From positions 1,612,001 to 1,676,000 of the forward strand of contig CM022369.1 of assembly GCA_011800155.1 (NCBI GenBank): a stretch of 64,000 nucleotides of DNA, in the 5' to 3' direction. The DNA comes from Flammulina velutipes. Its lineage: Eukaryota > Basidiomycota > Agaricomycetes > Agaricales > Physalacriaceae. The notes beneath the pieces are model-generated. The model was not told where the DNA came from and made no database searches. It saw only the letters and a program-made list of their open reading frames with translations. Shown here piece by piece: positions 36,115-48,971 of the stretch; positions within the stretch are counted from its first letter, which is position 1; every line of letters begins with the position of its first letter. The translations under genes were made by a program, and so were the position numbers.

Positions 36115-36666
36115 TGTAGAAGAATGTGTTTATGGGAGTATGTCTTAAGGCCGGCTTGTAAGTTGGCTTGGGCGATTTGATGGTGGTGGTAGTGGTTCAA
36201 GTCCAAGGGCAAGTGAAGACGCCTTTATAAACTAGCTCGCGTCTGTTTGGCTGTGTTTAATTAACGAGCGTGATTCAACGCGTATCTGTCACGTGACACA
36301 ATATCAACGCGCATTTTCACCTGCTTTAGTCGACGTACAATGAACCTGGTTTCCGAAGCGCTACAGACTTGGAACTGATTGTCATAACAACAGACTTGCT
36401 CGATATCGACCTGATTCCTTCTTTGAATCTAGTCAGCCACCCTCCGGCCATTGTCTGCCCTAAGCCCCGCCTCGTGTTCTTCGCATCGCAGCCGCTCCTC
36501 CCCCTCTCTGCAAAAGCGAACAGGCTTTCCATATCGAGAACTACGAGTGTTGCGCCAATGACGGTTTCATTACGATGCATACAGGCACACTCACACGGTT
36601 ACTCGCTTCTCGGTGTAGCTTAAGGTTCCTTCTTCAGAACCATCACGAACCCTCTTACGACCAGTC
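36115..36666. promoter_or_regulatory. Divergent region upstream of histone H3 and the unknown membrane protein
   Basis: 552 bp between divergent starts. No histone H4 gene is present, in contrast to the common divergent H3-H4 arrangement. An open frame at 36369-36623 has no recognisable family and looks accidental. Confidence 0.4.
36223..36229 (-). promoter_or_regulatory. TATA box of the histone H3 gene
   Basis: TATAAAG on the minus strand, 109 bp upstream of the H3 ATG at 36114. It fits the TATA-driven promoters of histone genes; the transcription start is unknown. Confidence 0.5.
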
Positions 36667-38518
36667 ATGAAGATATCTTTTCTCCCAAGCTTGGGCCAGT
36701 CTTCAGTGGTGCCCGTCTGTCTTGCTTATACCAACACAACAGAGCTATGCTTTACAGCAACTCTGGACGCCCATGACTACGACGAGCTGCACCACGACCG
36801 GGCCATCCTCCAGCTATGGTCTGACTTTCCAGCCAAAGGGAGATCGAATGGGGAATGGGGAGAGTTAGACTTTGAAGAGATAGCTCCCCCAAATCCGACC
36901 ACCGCGGTGTCTCTTCTGTCTGCACAGGAGGATACTCAACCGCAAACACTTTACTTGCGGATATTCGTCGATTTCTCCGATGGCGCCTCCCAAAACTTCT
37001 CCTATACCTACCGCCTCCTCTATCCTTCCGGCGACGTCAAGTGGCTCGGCGCATTTGGTGATAACGGTTTTATCACTTTGGAGCCAGTTCACGATGACGA
37101 CCGTATCACCACCGTGGGCGACGCTTGGAAACGAGAGGACAGCAGTCAGGTATGGGACTCGCAGGGGAAAACGGCGGAAAATGTGGTGATCGGTGAACTG
37201 ACACACCTCGATGACTGGGTCCTTTGGTCGTTCGGTCTGGACAGGTGAGCCGCATGTAATGCCTTACCTCCTGTATGTGTCCTCATCTCGTTCTAGCACC
37301 CTCATCCATCCGAAAGATGCCAATATGATCTTCCTTGTCCCGGCCAAGCAAGGCCTTGTCATTCCGTCGACAATCGTTCTTTCCGCCACACAGGGTCTTA
37401 CTCTATCGGTAGACCAAGGGAAAATACTCGCTTCTGGGCGCGGCTCAGTCTTGTTGACTTGCCCTTCTTCCGCAGGAAGTATGGGCATCTTTGTGGACAC
37501 CATCCTTCACTTCTCATCTTCCAGGTGCCATGTCCTCGGGTATTCTGGTGGCTCTGTTGTCCTATCGACACAAGTCGAGCAGTGCCCCATATCAGTGACC
37601 ACCGTTCCACTCTCGCTTTGGCCCTCGTCTCACAGTGTTACCATCGGCTGGTCAAAACTAGCCCCATCTCACGTTCCAAGTGTGGACAATCCTCTCATTC
37701 TTTCCTCTACACAACCGGAAGCACTTCGTATTTACGACAGGCCTTCCAACGACATACACATCTTTGTCCCAGCGACAGGTTCCAGATTTACTCTGGCTCC
37801 TCTGTATACTATTCCACACGACGAGTTGAAGCTGCAAATTGCTGTCATTAGCACCCACATCCTCAAGAATGCCCGAAGGGAGTCCTTGCCTACTCCGCCT
37901 CCATCTCCGCGATTTAGGACGCAAATTCCAAAAGCGGCGTCTATCAACTTGAATGTCCCTTATGCTGTTCGTAAGACGCCGCCCAGGACAAGCAGGTCGC
38001 GCTCGTACAGTCATTCACCTCCCCCACCTCCTGCGAGCGGGGGAATTGTGGCCTTCTTAAAAAAAGTCGTCCTTTCCGTCGTCATCTTCGCCGTGACGCT
38101 CTTCAGGCGTTTCATTTCTACTAGGCAGCAGAAGACGCCGTCTATTTCCGATGGACAGCGCACACCGCCGCCAGTGGACGAGACCACACCTCTCTTGCAA
38201 GATGCAATCTCCAACGAGGAAGCCATGATTCCCGCATCACCTATCACAGAGACGGAGGTTTCTGAGAATGCTCAACCAACGTCACCGAGAACATCCGGTC
38301 TCTCCTTTGGCGTGCTCGACGCTGGCAACATTCATTGCTTGGTGCGAAGTCCATCAGGTAGCACAGGTGTGGAGAAGCAGGTCAAGTTTCAAGTGGGTTC
38401 GAAAGACGCCACACCGAAGAACGTGAAAGATCTGGGTCATGGCGTTGTGGCATTGACTCTTGAACCATCAGAGCCTGTGGATGGCCGGGTCAGCGTGTCT
38501 GTCTTTGTGTCATTGTAA
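36667..38518 (+). CDS. Uncharacterised beta-rich protein with one C-terminal-half membrane segment
   Basis: 599-residue product from two exons (36667-37244 and 37297-38518, intron 37245-37296). No family recognised. Residues 1-190 are acidic and strand-rich (ELCFTATLDAHDYDELHHDR, LYLRIFVDFSDGASQNFSYT, YRLLYPSGDVKWLGAFGDNG), resembling the beta-sandwich of carbohydrate or polymer-binding modules, but no signature is firm. Residues 195-395 form a second strand-rich part. A Ser/Pro/Arg linker precedes one hydrophobic segment at about 441-466 (GIVAFLKKVVLSVVIFAVTL) flanked by basic residues, consistent with a membrane anchor. A third compact beta domain closes the protein. No signal peptide is evident. 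Convergent with TSNAX, 37 bp apart. Confidence 0.7.
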
Positions 38519-38555
38519 CTTGTATTGGGCTTTATCAAGGCTTTAGATTTTTGTA

Positions 38556-39536
38556 TTAGTCATCGTCGTGTTCATCATCACTGTATCTGTCCTTCCGTTT
38601 GCGATCACTTTGAGATGTTGCTTGTGCTACAATATCATCCAGCAGCTCTGGTGGAAGGTCATATTCGGAGGTTCGCACAACGATGGCGTACACAGCTGCG
38701 ACCTGGTGTTAGCGATTTAGGTGTGGCACAATCAATAGACTGACCGTCTTCGATTTTTTGCATAGACTGCGCCGTGACAGCCTGCTTCTTGTTCAGAAAC
38801 CTGATTTGGGGAATATATCCATCGAAATCTAAGGGCTGTGAGCTCTTGAGAACTAGTGTATGCAGACACTCCGACCTGATTTACATGACCGCACGAATGC
38901 CAGTGTGTTCATAGCTTGTGTTCGCCCTCCAGGTTTTCCTAGGCCAGATATCGCGTAACGCATAAGTTCGCCAGTAAGGTCAGAAACACCAAGCAAGTAT
39001 TCGGACGGCGTGAGTGGAAAGAACTACTAATTGATTCAGCAACATGGATGGACAGAGATGGACGCAACATACTCACAGGAACCCCTTCGGAATCGCATAA
39101 CGTTCGTTGGACTTGCTCGAATGGTATGAGAGTACCGTATTCGAGGAAATGGGCGAAGCTGAGTGCTTCGATGTATTCTTGCAGGCCGGGCGACACTTGC
39201 CGTTCGTATTTCCAGAAACGATCACCAGCAACGTCCTCCTTCAGGTTCGCATACATCTTCTGCACTTCAAGCAGATTGGTACGTCCTTTGCGAGCGGCGC
39301 GTATGGCAGCAGAGTCCGTCTCTCCATCGCGAGGGCCTTCGAGCGCAATACGATGCAGGAGAAATATTGTCTTTTTGGAGATATTGGTTATATCCCTGCT
39401 TGCCTGTCGCCATTACTTGGGAAAACGTTCTGTGAAGTAGTAGTTGGTGGCTTACTTTGATTAGACGCTCTCGCCTGTCGTTGTGCTCGTCTATTTCTGC
39501 TCTGAACGCGTCGAAGATGATGGAAGTTGTGGACAT
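38556..39536 (-). CDS. TSNAX: Translin-associated factor X (TSNAX)-like protein
   Basis: TSNAX pairs with translin to form the C3PO endoribonuclease. I start at ATG 39536 (MSTTSIIFDAFRAEIDEHND); the open frame extends five codons upstream but only from a TTG. Spliced blocks are RRERLIKVSRDITNISKKTI, FLLHRIALEGPRDGETDSAA, VQKMYANLKEDVAGDRFWKY, ERQVSPGLQEYIEALSFAHF, LEYGTLIPFEQVQRTLCDSE, a LTPSEYLLGVSDLTGELMRY region and the end QSDRKDRYSDDEHDDD. The acidic C-terminus and the ALSF.H(F/Y) helix agree with TSNAX more than translin. Catalytic Glu/Asp in SFAHFLEYG-DLTGELMRYAI appear conserved. Divergent from the HIT gene, 83 bp. Confidence 0.88.
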
Positions 39537-39619
39537 GCCTGAACTGGACAAACTTCAAGTTTGAATTCTTTGCCACGTTCTGCAGACTCTCCTTCGCCTC
39601 CGCTCCTTGGTCTCCTTCT

Positions 39620-40498
39620 ATGGCGTTCACCTCCAGTCCTGGCTGCTCGATGTGCGGAATCGTTTCTCGCGCTATCCATGGCTCGCAATACTCGCCTCGC
39701 CCTCTTCGCCTTGACCAGCAGCCGCTCGCACCTGAGATTCTCTGGAAAGACGACAACTTTACAGTCTTTCGCGAAAAGGCGCATCCAGTTTCCAGCAATG
39801 GCCACATCATCATAGCCTTCAAGTCAGCCTTCCGCTAATATTACATGCTAGTCATTCACTGAACCTGCTCACAGCCTCCACGTTCCCAACATCTATGCAC
39901 TCGTATGATGATGATAAGCACGTTCCATGCGCTCAACTAACATACATACACAGTCCTCCACGGACCTGCCCCTCCTCGCCGGTCTTCGCGACTTGGCGAC
40001 ACGACGACTTCACGCCTTGACTCCAACCGGATCGCATACAGGCGCCAATTATCTCCAGAAGACATCCACCAACTCGCCTTTTCGCATCGGCTTCATAACG
40101 CCTCCCTTCAAAGACCACAAGATTCCAGTCACAGACCACCTCCACGCGCACGCGTACATCGGACCCGCCGACCTCATGGGCTGGTGGCGAGGTATGGCGT
40201 ACAGCCCTCTTTCCTGGTATGATATCAACGACCTCATTGCTGAGATTAGGTGCTTCTTCTCTCTATCTCCTGCGTCGCATGCTTACCTTCGCACAGAGAG
40301 AGCGTATCCAATAACCGCGTCAAGTCTGGATACATAAACCGCGGAGATGCTCCCATAGACATGGTGCCGTCGGCTGGTGCTCGGTCTGGTACCGCCAGTG
40401 GTGTCGAAACCTCTGTCCCAGGACTAGGACAATTGGATGCCGAGCTCGAATGTGGTGATTCCTCTGTACATTTCGCCTACCCTCATTCCCAGTTATAG
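39620..40498 (+). CDS. HIT-domain (histidine triad) protein
   Basis: HIT proteins are nucleotide hydrolases or transferases. ATG 39620 starts MAFTSSPGCSMCGIVSRAIH; the longer open frame begins only at a TTG. Three introns: 39825-39874 region, 39904-39953 and 40249-40300. Conserved features are the strand ILWKDDNFTVFREKAHP, NGHIIIAFNLHVPNIYAL and the catalytic triad HLHAHAYIGP, which fits His-x-His-x-His-x-x. The extra C-terminal extension (DAPIDMVPSAGARSG and on) is of unknown function. CSMC at the N-terminus could bind zinc, as in some HIT proteins. The subfamily (HINT, FHIT, APTX) is not resolved, and the substrate is unknown. Confidence 0.85.
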
Positions 40499-40610
40499 TT
40501 CTCTTTGGGATTCCGTACGACTTCGTTTTGCATGGTTCAGATTGATTACATACAATATTTTCCTCCATTATAGCTAGATAGCGGGTCATACATTGCCACA
40601 TACACAACAA

Positions 40611-43600
40611 TTAGGCGTCTGTATGAATGTATTAGATGGTATCAAAGCCGAAAGAGCAATTCCTTACAATATGAGGAGCCGGTCAACAATGCGGATAGTG
40701 CGGATAGCTGGTCATCAGTGAATCGTTTGCAGTCTTCATGCCAGGTGTCTTGATGTGTTCGTTTAAAGTTGCTGGCGCACTTGCGAACGGTCGTGGAAAT
40801 CGGTATCTAAGTGTATTGTGAGTTGAACAACGATGTGGACGATGCTTCAGTTCTCACCGGGTCATAAGTATGTTCGGCCAGGATATTCGTCAGCAGTTCT
40901 GGCATCCACTTCTCGACGGTGTAAGGGTAGCTGTCAACGAGTGCACATATCCCAAGGATCGCAGCGTGCCGTCGACGGATCGCAGCAGTGTAGCCAGCAT
41001 CTTGCCTATTAGGAATATGACTGGTCTTTGCAAGCTTCACGAATCGGTCCTTTCCCATCGTTAGTTCCCAGATGTATCACAATTACACAAGATCTACCTT
41101 GAGAGTCAGGATACTTCTTCTCGGAGATAGACGAAGAATCCCAGATAATGTTCTGCAAACTGCGTAAATCTGGTTTCAGGACAGCTAAACGAAGGCGCTT
41201 ACGTTGCAGCCATTTCTCGAACTTCCACCACTTCGTCATCGAGACATTTACAGAGGACCTGTTATCCGGTGAGACGTGCACAAATACGCAGCAAACAAAT
41301 TCCTACCTCAAGGATCTCTACTACTTTCGTCTCTGTTATTAGAGGAACCTGGCGGAAGTAGAATACTTGTACGAGCGGCAACGCCTTTAAACGAACCCTC
41401 CAAGACTAGAAATTATGAATGACAAAGTCAGACAAGTAATACCAGACGCACAGGTGAATTCTTGATCGCTTCGAATATTGCGTCCAGAAGAGGGTTAATC
41501 AATGAGCGAGGCGGTGTTACCCCACACATTCGCACAAGTAGTATGTTCGCGATATTGGCTAGCTCATCGTTATCGTTGACTAATATGGCATGAGAAAAGG
41601 ATGTCCGGGAATGCGATATCAAAGTACCTTCGGTGAAACGGAAAAGTTCGGGCTAGAGAGTATTAAATAAGTGTAATCTTAGAGTAAGAAGGATCAACTT
41701 ACCATGAGCGGGAGGATGTAGTCGAAAATAGAGATGGCGTGTGTGTCATGCACAGACTGGAACAACCATTTGCACACCATGATCCCTACTCGGTCATACT
41801 TCGATTGGAAGGCCCGGACGCCAGGTACACGCTCTTCACGCCACAATTTGAAGTCCTGGACCAGCTGTGATATCCTAGCTTTGTGATATGTGCCGCGCAT
41901 GCCCATGATGTCGTATTCTGGAGGAAGGATCCGGCATTCTTTGACGAAGACTGAAGCTGAAGGTATTGTCGGACGAGGTGCCCACTGATGATCGTAAGAA
42001 TATAGAATCCAGATATGTCGTTTTCGCATACCTTGATCTTGTCCGAGAAGGAAAGGAATTCACCGATGTATGTACGGACGTCGTCGTGTTCGCTGTGGAT
42101 CTCCTTCCAGCAACGTTCAATGTACTCGTCTAACCATGGTGTGAATTTCCAACTGAGCCCTTCGTAGCAAGCTCTGAAAAGGGATAGTTTCTTGATGACA
42201 TCGAATGAAAGTTCGGCACTGAAGTCCATTGTCATGACCTCCTCCAGGATGTTTTCGACAAGTGGCTGTATGCGTCGAGGATCTTTTTTGTAGAAGAGAT
42301 ACTACAAATATATGAGCATCAGTAGATTGCCCTAGACCGTCATAATTTAACTCTTACCTCAAGGAACGATGTCCATATCACTAACGTGTCCGTCTTCAAG
42401 CCAGAGGTCAGTTTCTTGAAGAAAGGCGTGAGCCAGTCCCATAGGGCATTCTGCTTATTTAGCGGCCAATGCTTAGACCCTATGCAGAAGTTACGATGAA
42501 TTTCGGTCGATTGCAAGATGGAAGAATATACCTCCAATGATTCCTGCAAGTAGTTCGGCGGCGGCGCGCTGCTTATCCTGATCTTTGTCGGCAAGTAGTT
42601 CCTCAACAACAGGCTTGAAAACAGCAAAGGGAGCATCCCCCAACATTTGGACTACACCAGATATGTGTCAGGCTAACACAACTGGTCGAATAGAGACTCA
42701 CATATTGATTTCACACAGGAAACATTGTCTTGAGTCATCGCAACTTCGTGGTTCTCCTCTGAGAAGTATGTTGCCAGTTTCCTCCAGTAAGAGGCTTCAC
42801 ATGCCATCTCATGAAGAGCGGTGAAGGCCTCCTGACTAGAAGCTTCCCATGGCTCGAATGTAGACTTGATCGCATCAGGTTCTCTGTACACTGTTATGCT
42901 ATTACTCCAAGCGATCCAGCCTTGTGGGTACGTCTCCAGGAAAGTTCTAGGAAAAGGTCTTTGTCAATGTTTCAAGAAGCGAAAGACAATGACTTACCGT
43001 CTTCCGGCTGTAGGGCCTCTATAGTTCTGTAGATACTGTGCTGTCAAGGCATGGGATGGTTCTACAGGAATGACTTCCTTCAAGGGGTTGCGATGACGAG
43101 CTAAGAATAAATCGACTGGACTCGCACAGAATGTCCTTAGTTTGATGTTACGAAGGCTCTTCATCACGCCTCTGAGTGCGTACTACATATGGTCTGATCA
43201 TTAAAATGTCCTCCTGGAGTGAAAACAAATACGCACATAACGCTGTTGCGACAATCAGTAGTTTTCAAGAGGAAGTATTTCTTACTCACAACAGTGGGAT
43301 GAGTATGATGCGTCCGCTCGAGGAAAAAGCGAACTTGGACTGGTGTCGACGCCGCATCGCGTCTGAGCAACGTTCGAAGACAGCGAATAGCGACTATCTC
43401 GTAGCGCCAGTGAGTTTTTGAGCCTGTTGCGATTTTCATGATCTCCGCAGTCTGCGGTCATATACGTGAGCTGCATCGGGCACAATACTATTTTTTGACA
43501 TACCGTTATGTCAGCCGCCTCATTCATCGTACGTATACGCCGCTCTCTAGCATCTGCGCATTTTCGTATAACGGCGTCATTGGTGTCGTCTGGAGGTAGA

Positions 43601-46600
43601 GTAGCCTTTAGTGCTTCCACAGCGTGAGCGACAGAGGTTGAAGTGACATCGTAGCCAATGTAGCACGGCTCTACAAAGCTGTTGACACCTACGAAGGAAT
43701 GAATTTGTTGATCACATCTAATGGCCTTCGGACGTACAGTTTTCCGAGACGGAAGAAACACAGTCTTGAATGGAAGGCTTTCGACTGGATCAGACGTGCT
43801 TCTGCTAAACCGGAGAATATCTTACTTTCTCGTTATGTTGACAGCGCAGAAGCTGGGGGAGAAGCTGTGCAGCTAGTTTGGGTTCTGTTTGAAGTGAGCT
43901 GTGAGTAAAAGTCTACCAGTTGTCGCAGATCCTACCTCCGATGGCATACCGTCCAAAAGAAGGGTAGTTCAGAGTCCACAGCGCCCCTTTCATCCTGTCG
44001 TCGTCTGTTCCAGGTTCCAGTGCTTTCGACAATATAGGCAGAGCACGTTTCCGTACACCATCGTATATCTAGAGTCAACGTCAACTCAAGCATCAACGGT
44101 GGCGAAGGCTCTTACACCCGTCATGTTCTCTAGCAAGCTCTGGCCATCTCTATGAAAGCATCAGCGTCTATACATCAATACACTAACACTAAAAGTCTCA
44201 CTCTCGGATGACCGCGTAATGCCACATAGACCATTCTACAAGGTCATCGATGAGGTTATCTTCTAGCGGTGTTCGTAGACGTTCTAAGGAATTCCATCGT
44301 AGGCGGCCTGCATGTATATATCTGACATCTATGAGCTTTTATATCTGACCTCTCAATAATATTTACCTTGCCTGGCGAATATAGACAGCTCGAGGCCAAA
44401 CTTTTTGCCGTGCATACTGCCGAGCAACGTTCTTTTCTGAATTAAACTGTTCTTCGTTCAGATAGAAGCTAATGGCTGAGATCAGTGGTCTGACGTATGT
44501 TGCTGAATGAAGGACATGGTACCTGTCTCTGCTATCACCATATTCCAGAAGATAGACACGAAAGGCGCGTATCTTGAATGATACATGAGTGGAGACATTG
44601 TAGACGATGGTTAATGACTTACCAGCATATGGACAGCATCTACGGTGTTCTCCTCGCCCTGTTGACGTAAAGATACAGAAGCATTATGCAGGAATATGCC
44701 AAATCGCTGACGCAGAGAACGAATGTACTTGTATCGCGGGTCATCGACATCCGTAAGACAGAAACCAGCATTCTTGGGGAAAACAGAGGCCAGCATCTCC
44801 GGGATTTCATCACTTTCTGGTGCGTGAGCGAGGAAGTGCTACTGGTTGATATGGGCTCACAGGATATCACTACTTTCAGCAGATTTTCGGATATCTTCTT
44901 GAGATAGATATTCACGAGCTAACGTGGGAATTCCGGAAAACGCATTTCGAACAAGGCTGAGGTGTCTAAGAACTGGATTATACTATGTGTTTATCTTTAG
45001 AGCATGAGGACATACCGGCAGAATTCGTTGCGCCACATTGCATCCCGGGGTAAATCTGGTGTTAACATCCCTTCCAATTGTTCAAGTGTTGGTTCAATCA
45101 GTTGGCGGAACACATCTAATGCGAAATTGATTTCTTGTTCATTTGGTACGTGCCAGGAGACCTTGCAACCATGTTGAGTTTTAGAGTGAAGAATACTAAG
45201 TTAGTTACCTCAATTTCCTCAGGAGCATAGAGCTTGCCCCAGTGTTGATGATGATTCCATCGGAACTCTGGAAGTGAATTAACACCCGCCGTATTGAAGA
45301 AGGAAAAGCAGGTACCTTCACTTTTCCATTCCGAAGGATTTACGAACTTGTTTTCGAGTGGATAAGTATGCGTCAGGGTTAAGAGCATGCTGGACAGCAT
45401 CTTCCCCGTCCAAGAATACCCTCGCTTCGAGAATGTCTTAGCGTGCAAGAGTTGAACCAGCGAGATCAGCAAGGTCTTGTACTTGATCAACTATGGGAGT
45501 ATTAGCCCAAGCCTCTTGAGAAGCAAAGTATGCATACAGCAGTCCCGTCGCTATGTTAGTGTGGTAAGCATACTATATATCAGACAGACTACATCGCTTA
45601 CTTGTACACAGTCCCTCTTAGAATTGCGAGGCCTATGAGGACAATTCAGTATACATGCGATCTAGGGAAACAATGTCGCTTACTCCAGTGAAGTGTGGCA
45701 TCCGATGGAATTGGTACCGAACTAGATGTCGTGCGTCGGGAAGACGCGCCGTTCTCAAGCTCGGTCCTGATATTATGAGCACAAAAGGGAAGAAATTTGG
45801 CCACCGTTTTGACCGGGTCGGCATTCGCCATACATTCCACTAGCTGATGAATGGCTCGAACGGCATTGGGTCGGACATTGGAACTGGCATAGTCGAAAAC
45901 CATATTGAGCACCAGGTCGAACAGCGGTTCAGATAAATGAACACAGATCTGGCTGCACGCGCCTGTAACGGCATCTACGACCTGAACTAGTCATGTTATG
46001 AGCATACATGCATGTAAGGGCCATAGGAATTAACAAACCTTCGGTGGCGCCTCCGGCGGTGCCGTTTGGACCTTCATCAGGTAAATTCTCAAGCAAAGTG
46101 ATGACTCGGCGAATAAAACTGGTCACCCAGTCAGCAAAACTGCCAGTGCTATCCTGTGTGGTTTTATGAGCATTTGTTCGCAGGGCGGAGGATTATGCAA
46201 CCCACCTTGAGGAGCATATCTTCTTCGGAATCTGATAATCGGGGCTCCTCATATCGCACCATGTTGTTGTCGTCGAAGTCTTCATGCCCAAACGAGGGAA
46301 GTGAGATATCTCTTTGTGTTGGGACCATGCCTTCGGTGTCCAGAGCGGTTGGCGTTGGGTTCTCTCCCATTGTGAGATCGCCAAATTTGATGTGTTGCGA
46401 AATCTCGACCAAGAATGCAGTTGTACACAACTGGGCAAGAGTATTATCAATATTGATTCAGAAACATGACCAGGATACCGACCGTCTTGGAAGGATCATT
46501 CTAGAACAAGTTCAGTCACTGTTCTAAGAACACGATATGCATGACATACGAGATCGATACCAGGAACGAGTAATTGCAGGATGGGCACAAGATGTTTTGC

Positions 46601-48786
46601 TCCGGGATAGTACACCTCTCGACAAACGAGAGCCGGGGCCACAGCACCCAAAGCTTTGATCACCGCGATCGTTCTCTGTGTCTAAGCAAACAAGTCAGCG
46701 ATAAACTGGGTATGGATAACCTGCTATACCTCAACAAGGGCCTCCAAGGACGGCACAGCACGCTCTAGAATTGGATGCAGTATAAGATCTGGTTCCATGA
46801 CGCTCATCGATTTCAAACAACTCTGTATATTAGATACTGTGCTTGCGTCCTGCGAGAACATGGCTAAGAGGGCAACAGTTCGAAGACACTTCACAAGTTC
46901 CCGCTTCATTGTTCGCGTTAATCGTCGGTTCTGCAAACTACGTCAGATTCGTGGGCGCAGTCAGTATAAAGGGTACATACGCGAGGCGTCGTACATTCAG
47001 GCTGTTGCTCTTCGTGCCAGCCTGATCGAGTAAACCAGTCAACAAACATTCAATTAAGTGAAATAGAGTACTCACGTTTGTTGAAATCGTAGACGACGTA
47101 CTTGATGAATGCACTCAACTGGATAGAACCATTCAGTGCTTAGAGCATTCGCATCGTTGATGTACGCACGTCAGCCGTCCAAGCTCCAGAGTTTGAAGGA
47201 TGGAAAAAACTCTCAGTGGATGCAATCAATCTGGCCAGGGAATCTAGCGCTCTTGAGCCAGCAAGATAAGTTTTCCCCTTGGACGATTGGTCACTTTTTC
47301 CAAGAGGTATTCCAAGATAGTCTCCGGCCGTGCTATTTTGAATCTGCGGAGTGCTCATACCAGATGGCATAGGCGTCATGAAGGGGGTTGGTGCGCTTGA
47401 ACCAGGGCTTGGATAACTATCGGGAGCCATAGAATAGACAATTATTCGTGCCAAAGATGCTACGAAGAATGTAAGCAGCTGCTGTGGACGAATTAGGAAC
47501 ACGAACGAATTCTCCAGTTTGCTTTGGGGAGACGTCCAATCTCAAAGCCCATCTGACCGTCTGCCGAGGGTCCTGTGCTCAGAGACCCTGTATCTGCCAG
47601 TGGGATTTCTGCACACGGTAAACAAAGTGGAAACGATGCTCTAATATTAGGACGTACCCATAGATGCGAGGCACTTGCACATGATAAGGCCCCATTCCTG
47701 CTCGGTAAAGATGCCAATGTCCTTGTAGAGTCCATTCCAAACAAAGTCATTTCGCGTTTCCTCGGGGGACCACTTTGCGCGGAGTTCACCTTCAGACCTC
47801 TCATCGTCCGGGATGTCCATTATCTTGAGTGGGTTGCTGACTTCCGGAGCTACATGCATCTCAGCCAGTTTGGATAAGAACGAGAGCATCCTGTCATCAT
47901 AGACGTAGGAATTCATGGACTCCCACATCCGGAGGAGCATGGGAAGATAAGATTGTGGATGTGTCAAAGGTAGGAAGGTAAGGAGGTAATACTGGGAGGA
48001 TAGGACGCTCTGTATAGAATGTTAGTGTATTGGGGGTTAAGGTTGGGAGTAGGCTCACGTTTAAGTCTGTGCCATTGATATTGGGAACGAATGTGGATAG
48101 CATGTCATTGATAGCAGCAGGGTGGAAGAATCGCCTAGCATTTTCGGCGATGTAGCCCATACACCACGAGAGTTGCCTGTCGAGTGGCACGTCAAGTCAG
48201 GTATCAGACAAACGCTACACGAAACATACGTGTATTCGAATTGGCGCCGGCTCAGGAAAAGATCTTGGCTGAGAATGTCATAGACTGGTTTCCAAGGAAG
48301 GCGTAAATCTTCAATACTCATGCGTTTCTTTGACTTTGTGAGGAGTTTGAATGCGTCCGAGCATGTGGCCACCATTTGAGTCGATAAACCAGGGATGGTG
48401 CTGACATGAAAATAGAGTTTCGCGAGGCGTATTCTTTTCTCTTTCGAGATAGGATACTTGAGCATCGTGAGGCTGAAGAAAGTTTGTTTGAACTTTGGGC
48501 GTATGTTAAGGCGTGGAACGTACTAGTAGCTCAACATGCTATCCCATTGAAGCAATCCTACATCATAATCTCGCGCCTCTACGCATTGTACGATGCGTCG
48601 GATAATGAAATCCAAGAGCTCCTCCATCTTGGAGGGAGAATCTATAGCATAGGGCAAGCTTTTGGCGTATGCCTTGATTTTGGGCAAGTCATTTTCGTCA
48701 ATGTCGAAGGCGCCATTTGCGTGAGAGAGAGGCGCCTGGGCGACATCGTCGTCGATGGTTAACGACGAGATGTCTGGCACTGTCAT
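40611..48786 (-). CDS. BLM10: Proteasome activator BLM10 / PA200 (PSME4)
   Basis: BLM10 is a ring-shaped HEAT-repeat protein that caps the 20S proteasome. The gene spans 8.2 kb on the minus strand with some 40 short introns. ATG 48786 gives MTVPDISSLTIDDDVAQAPL. Recognisable parts include WKPVYDILSQDLFLSRRQFE, QLSWCMGYIAENARRFFHPA, the BLM10_mid region LLTFLPLTHPQSYLPMLLRM with ARFVWNG-type helices, and the C-terminal domain RRRHAAILGICALVDSYPYT VE-containing helices. The end reads KRTHQDTWHEDCKRFTDDQL, then GSSYYA. The last residues (YYA) form the HbYX tail that opens the 20S gate; they need the intron 40619-40667 and an 8-nt final exon (40611-40618). Middle exons were only partly reconstructed. 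Confidence 0.92.
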
Positions 48787-48971
48787 GGAAGTGGTAGGCA
48801 AGAAAGGAGACGAGGACGTCAAATTGAAACTTAGCGGGGTTAGTACGTACGTACTGCATCAATTTAAAATTGGTCAGCGCAGCCACTGGCATACCATCGT
48901 GGTGGGATACAATGTACAGTTTACAAGTCGAACAGTTGCTAGCAATAGATAAAACATAGAACGAGCACGAT

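Noticed and set aside
36369..36623. 84-codon plus-strand frame between H3 and the unknown gene
   Set aside because: No homology, no splice partner, and it overlaps the promoter region of two real genes.
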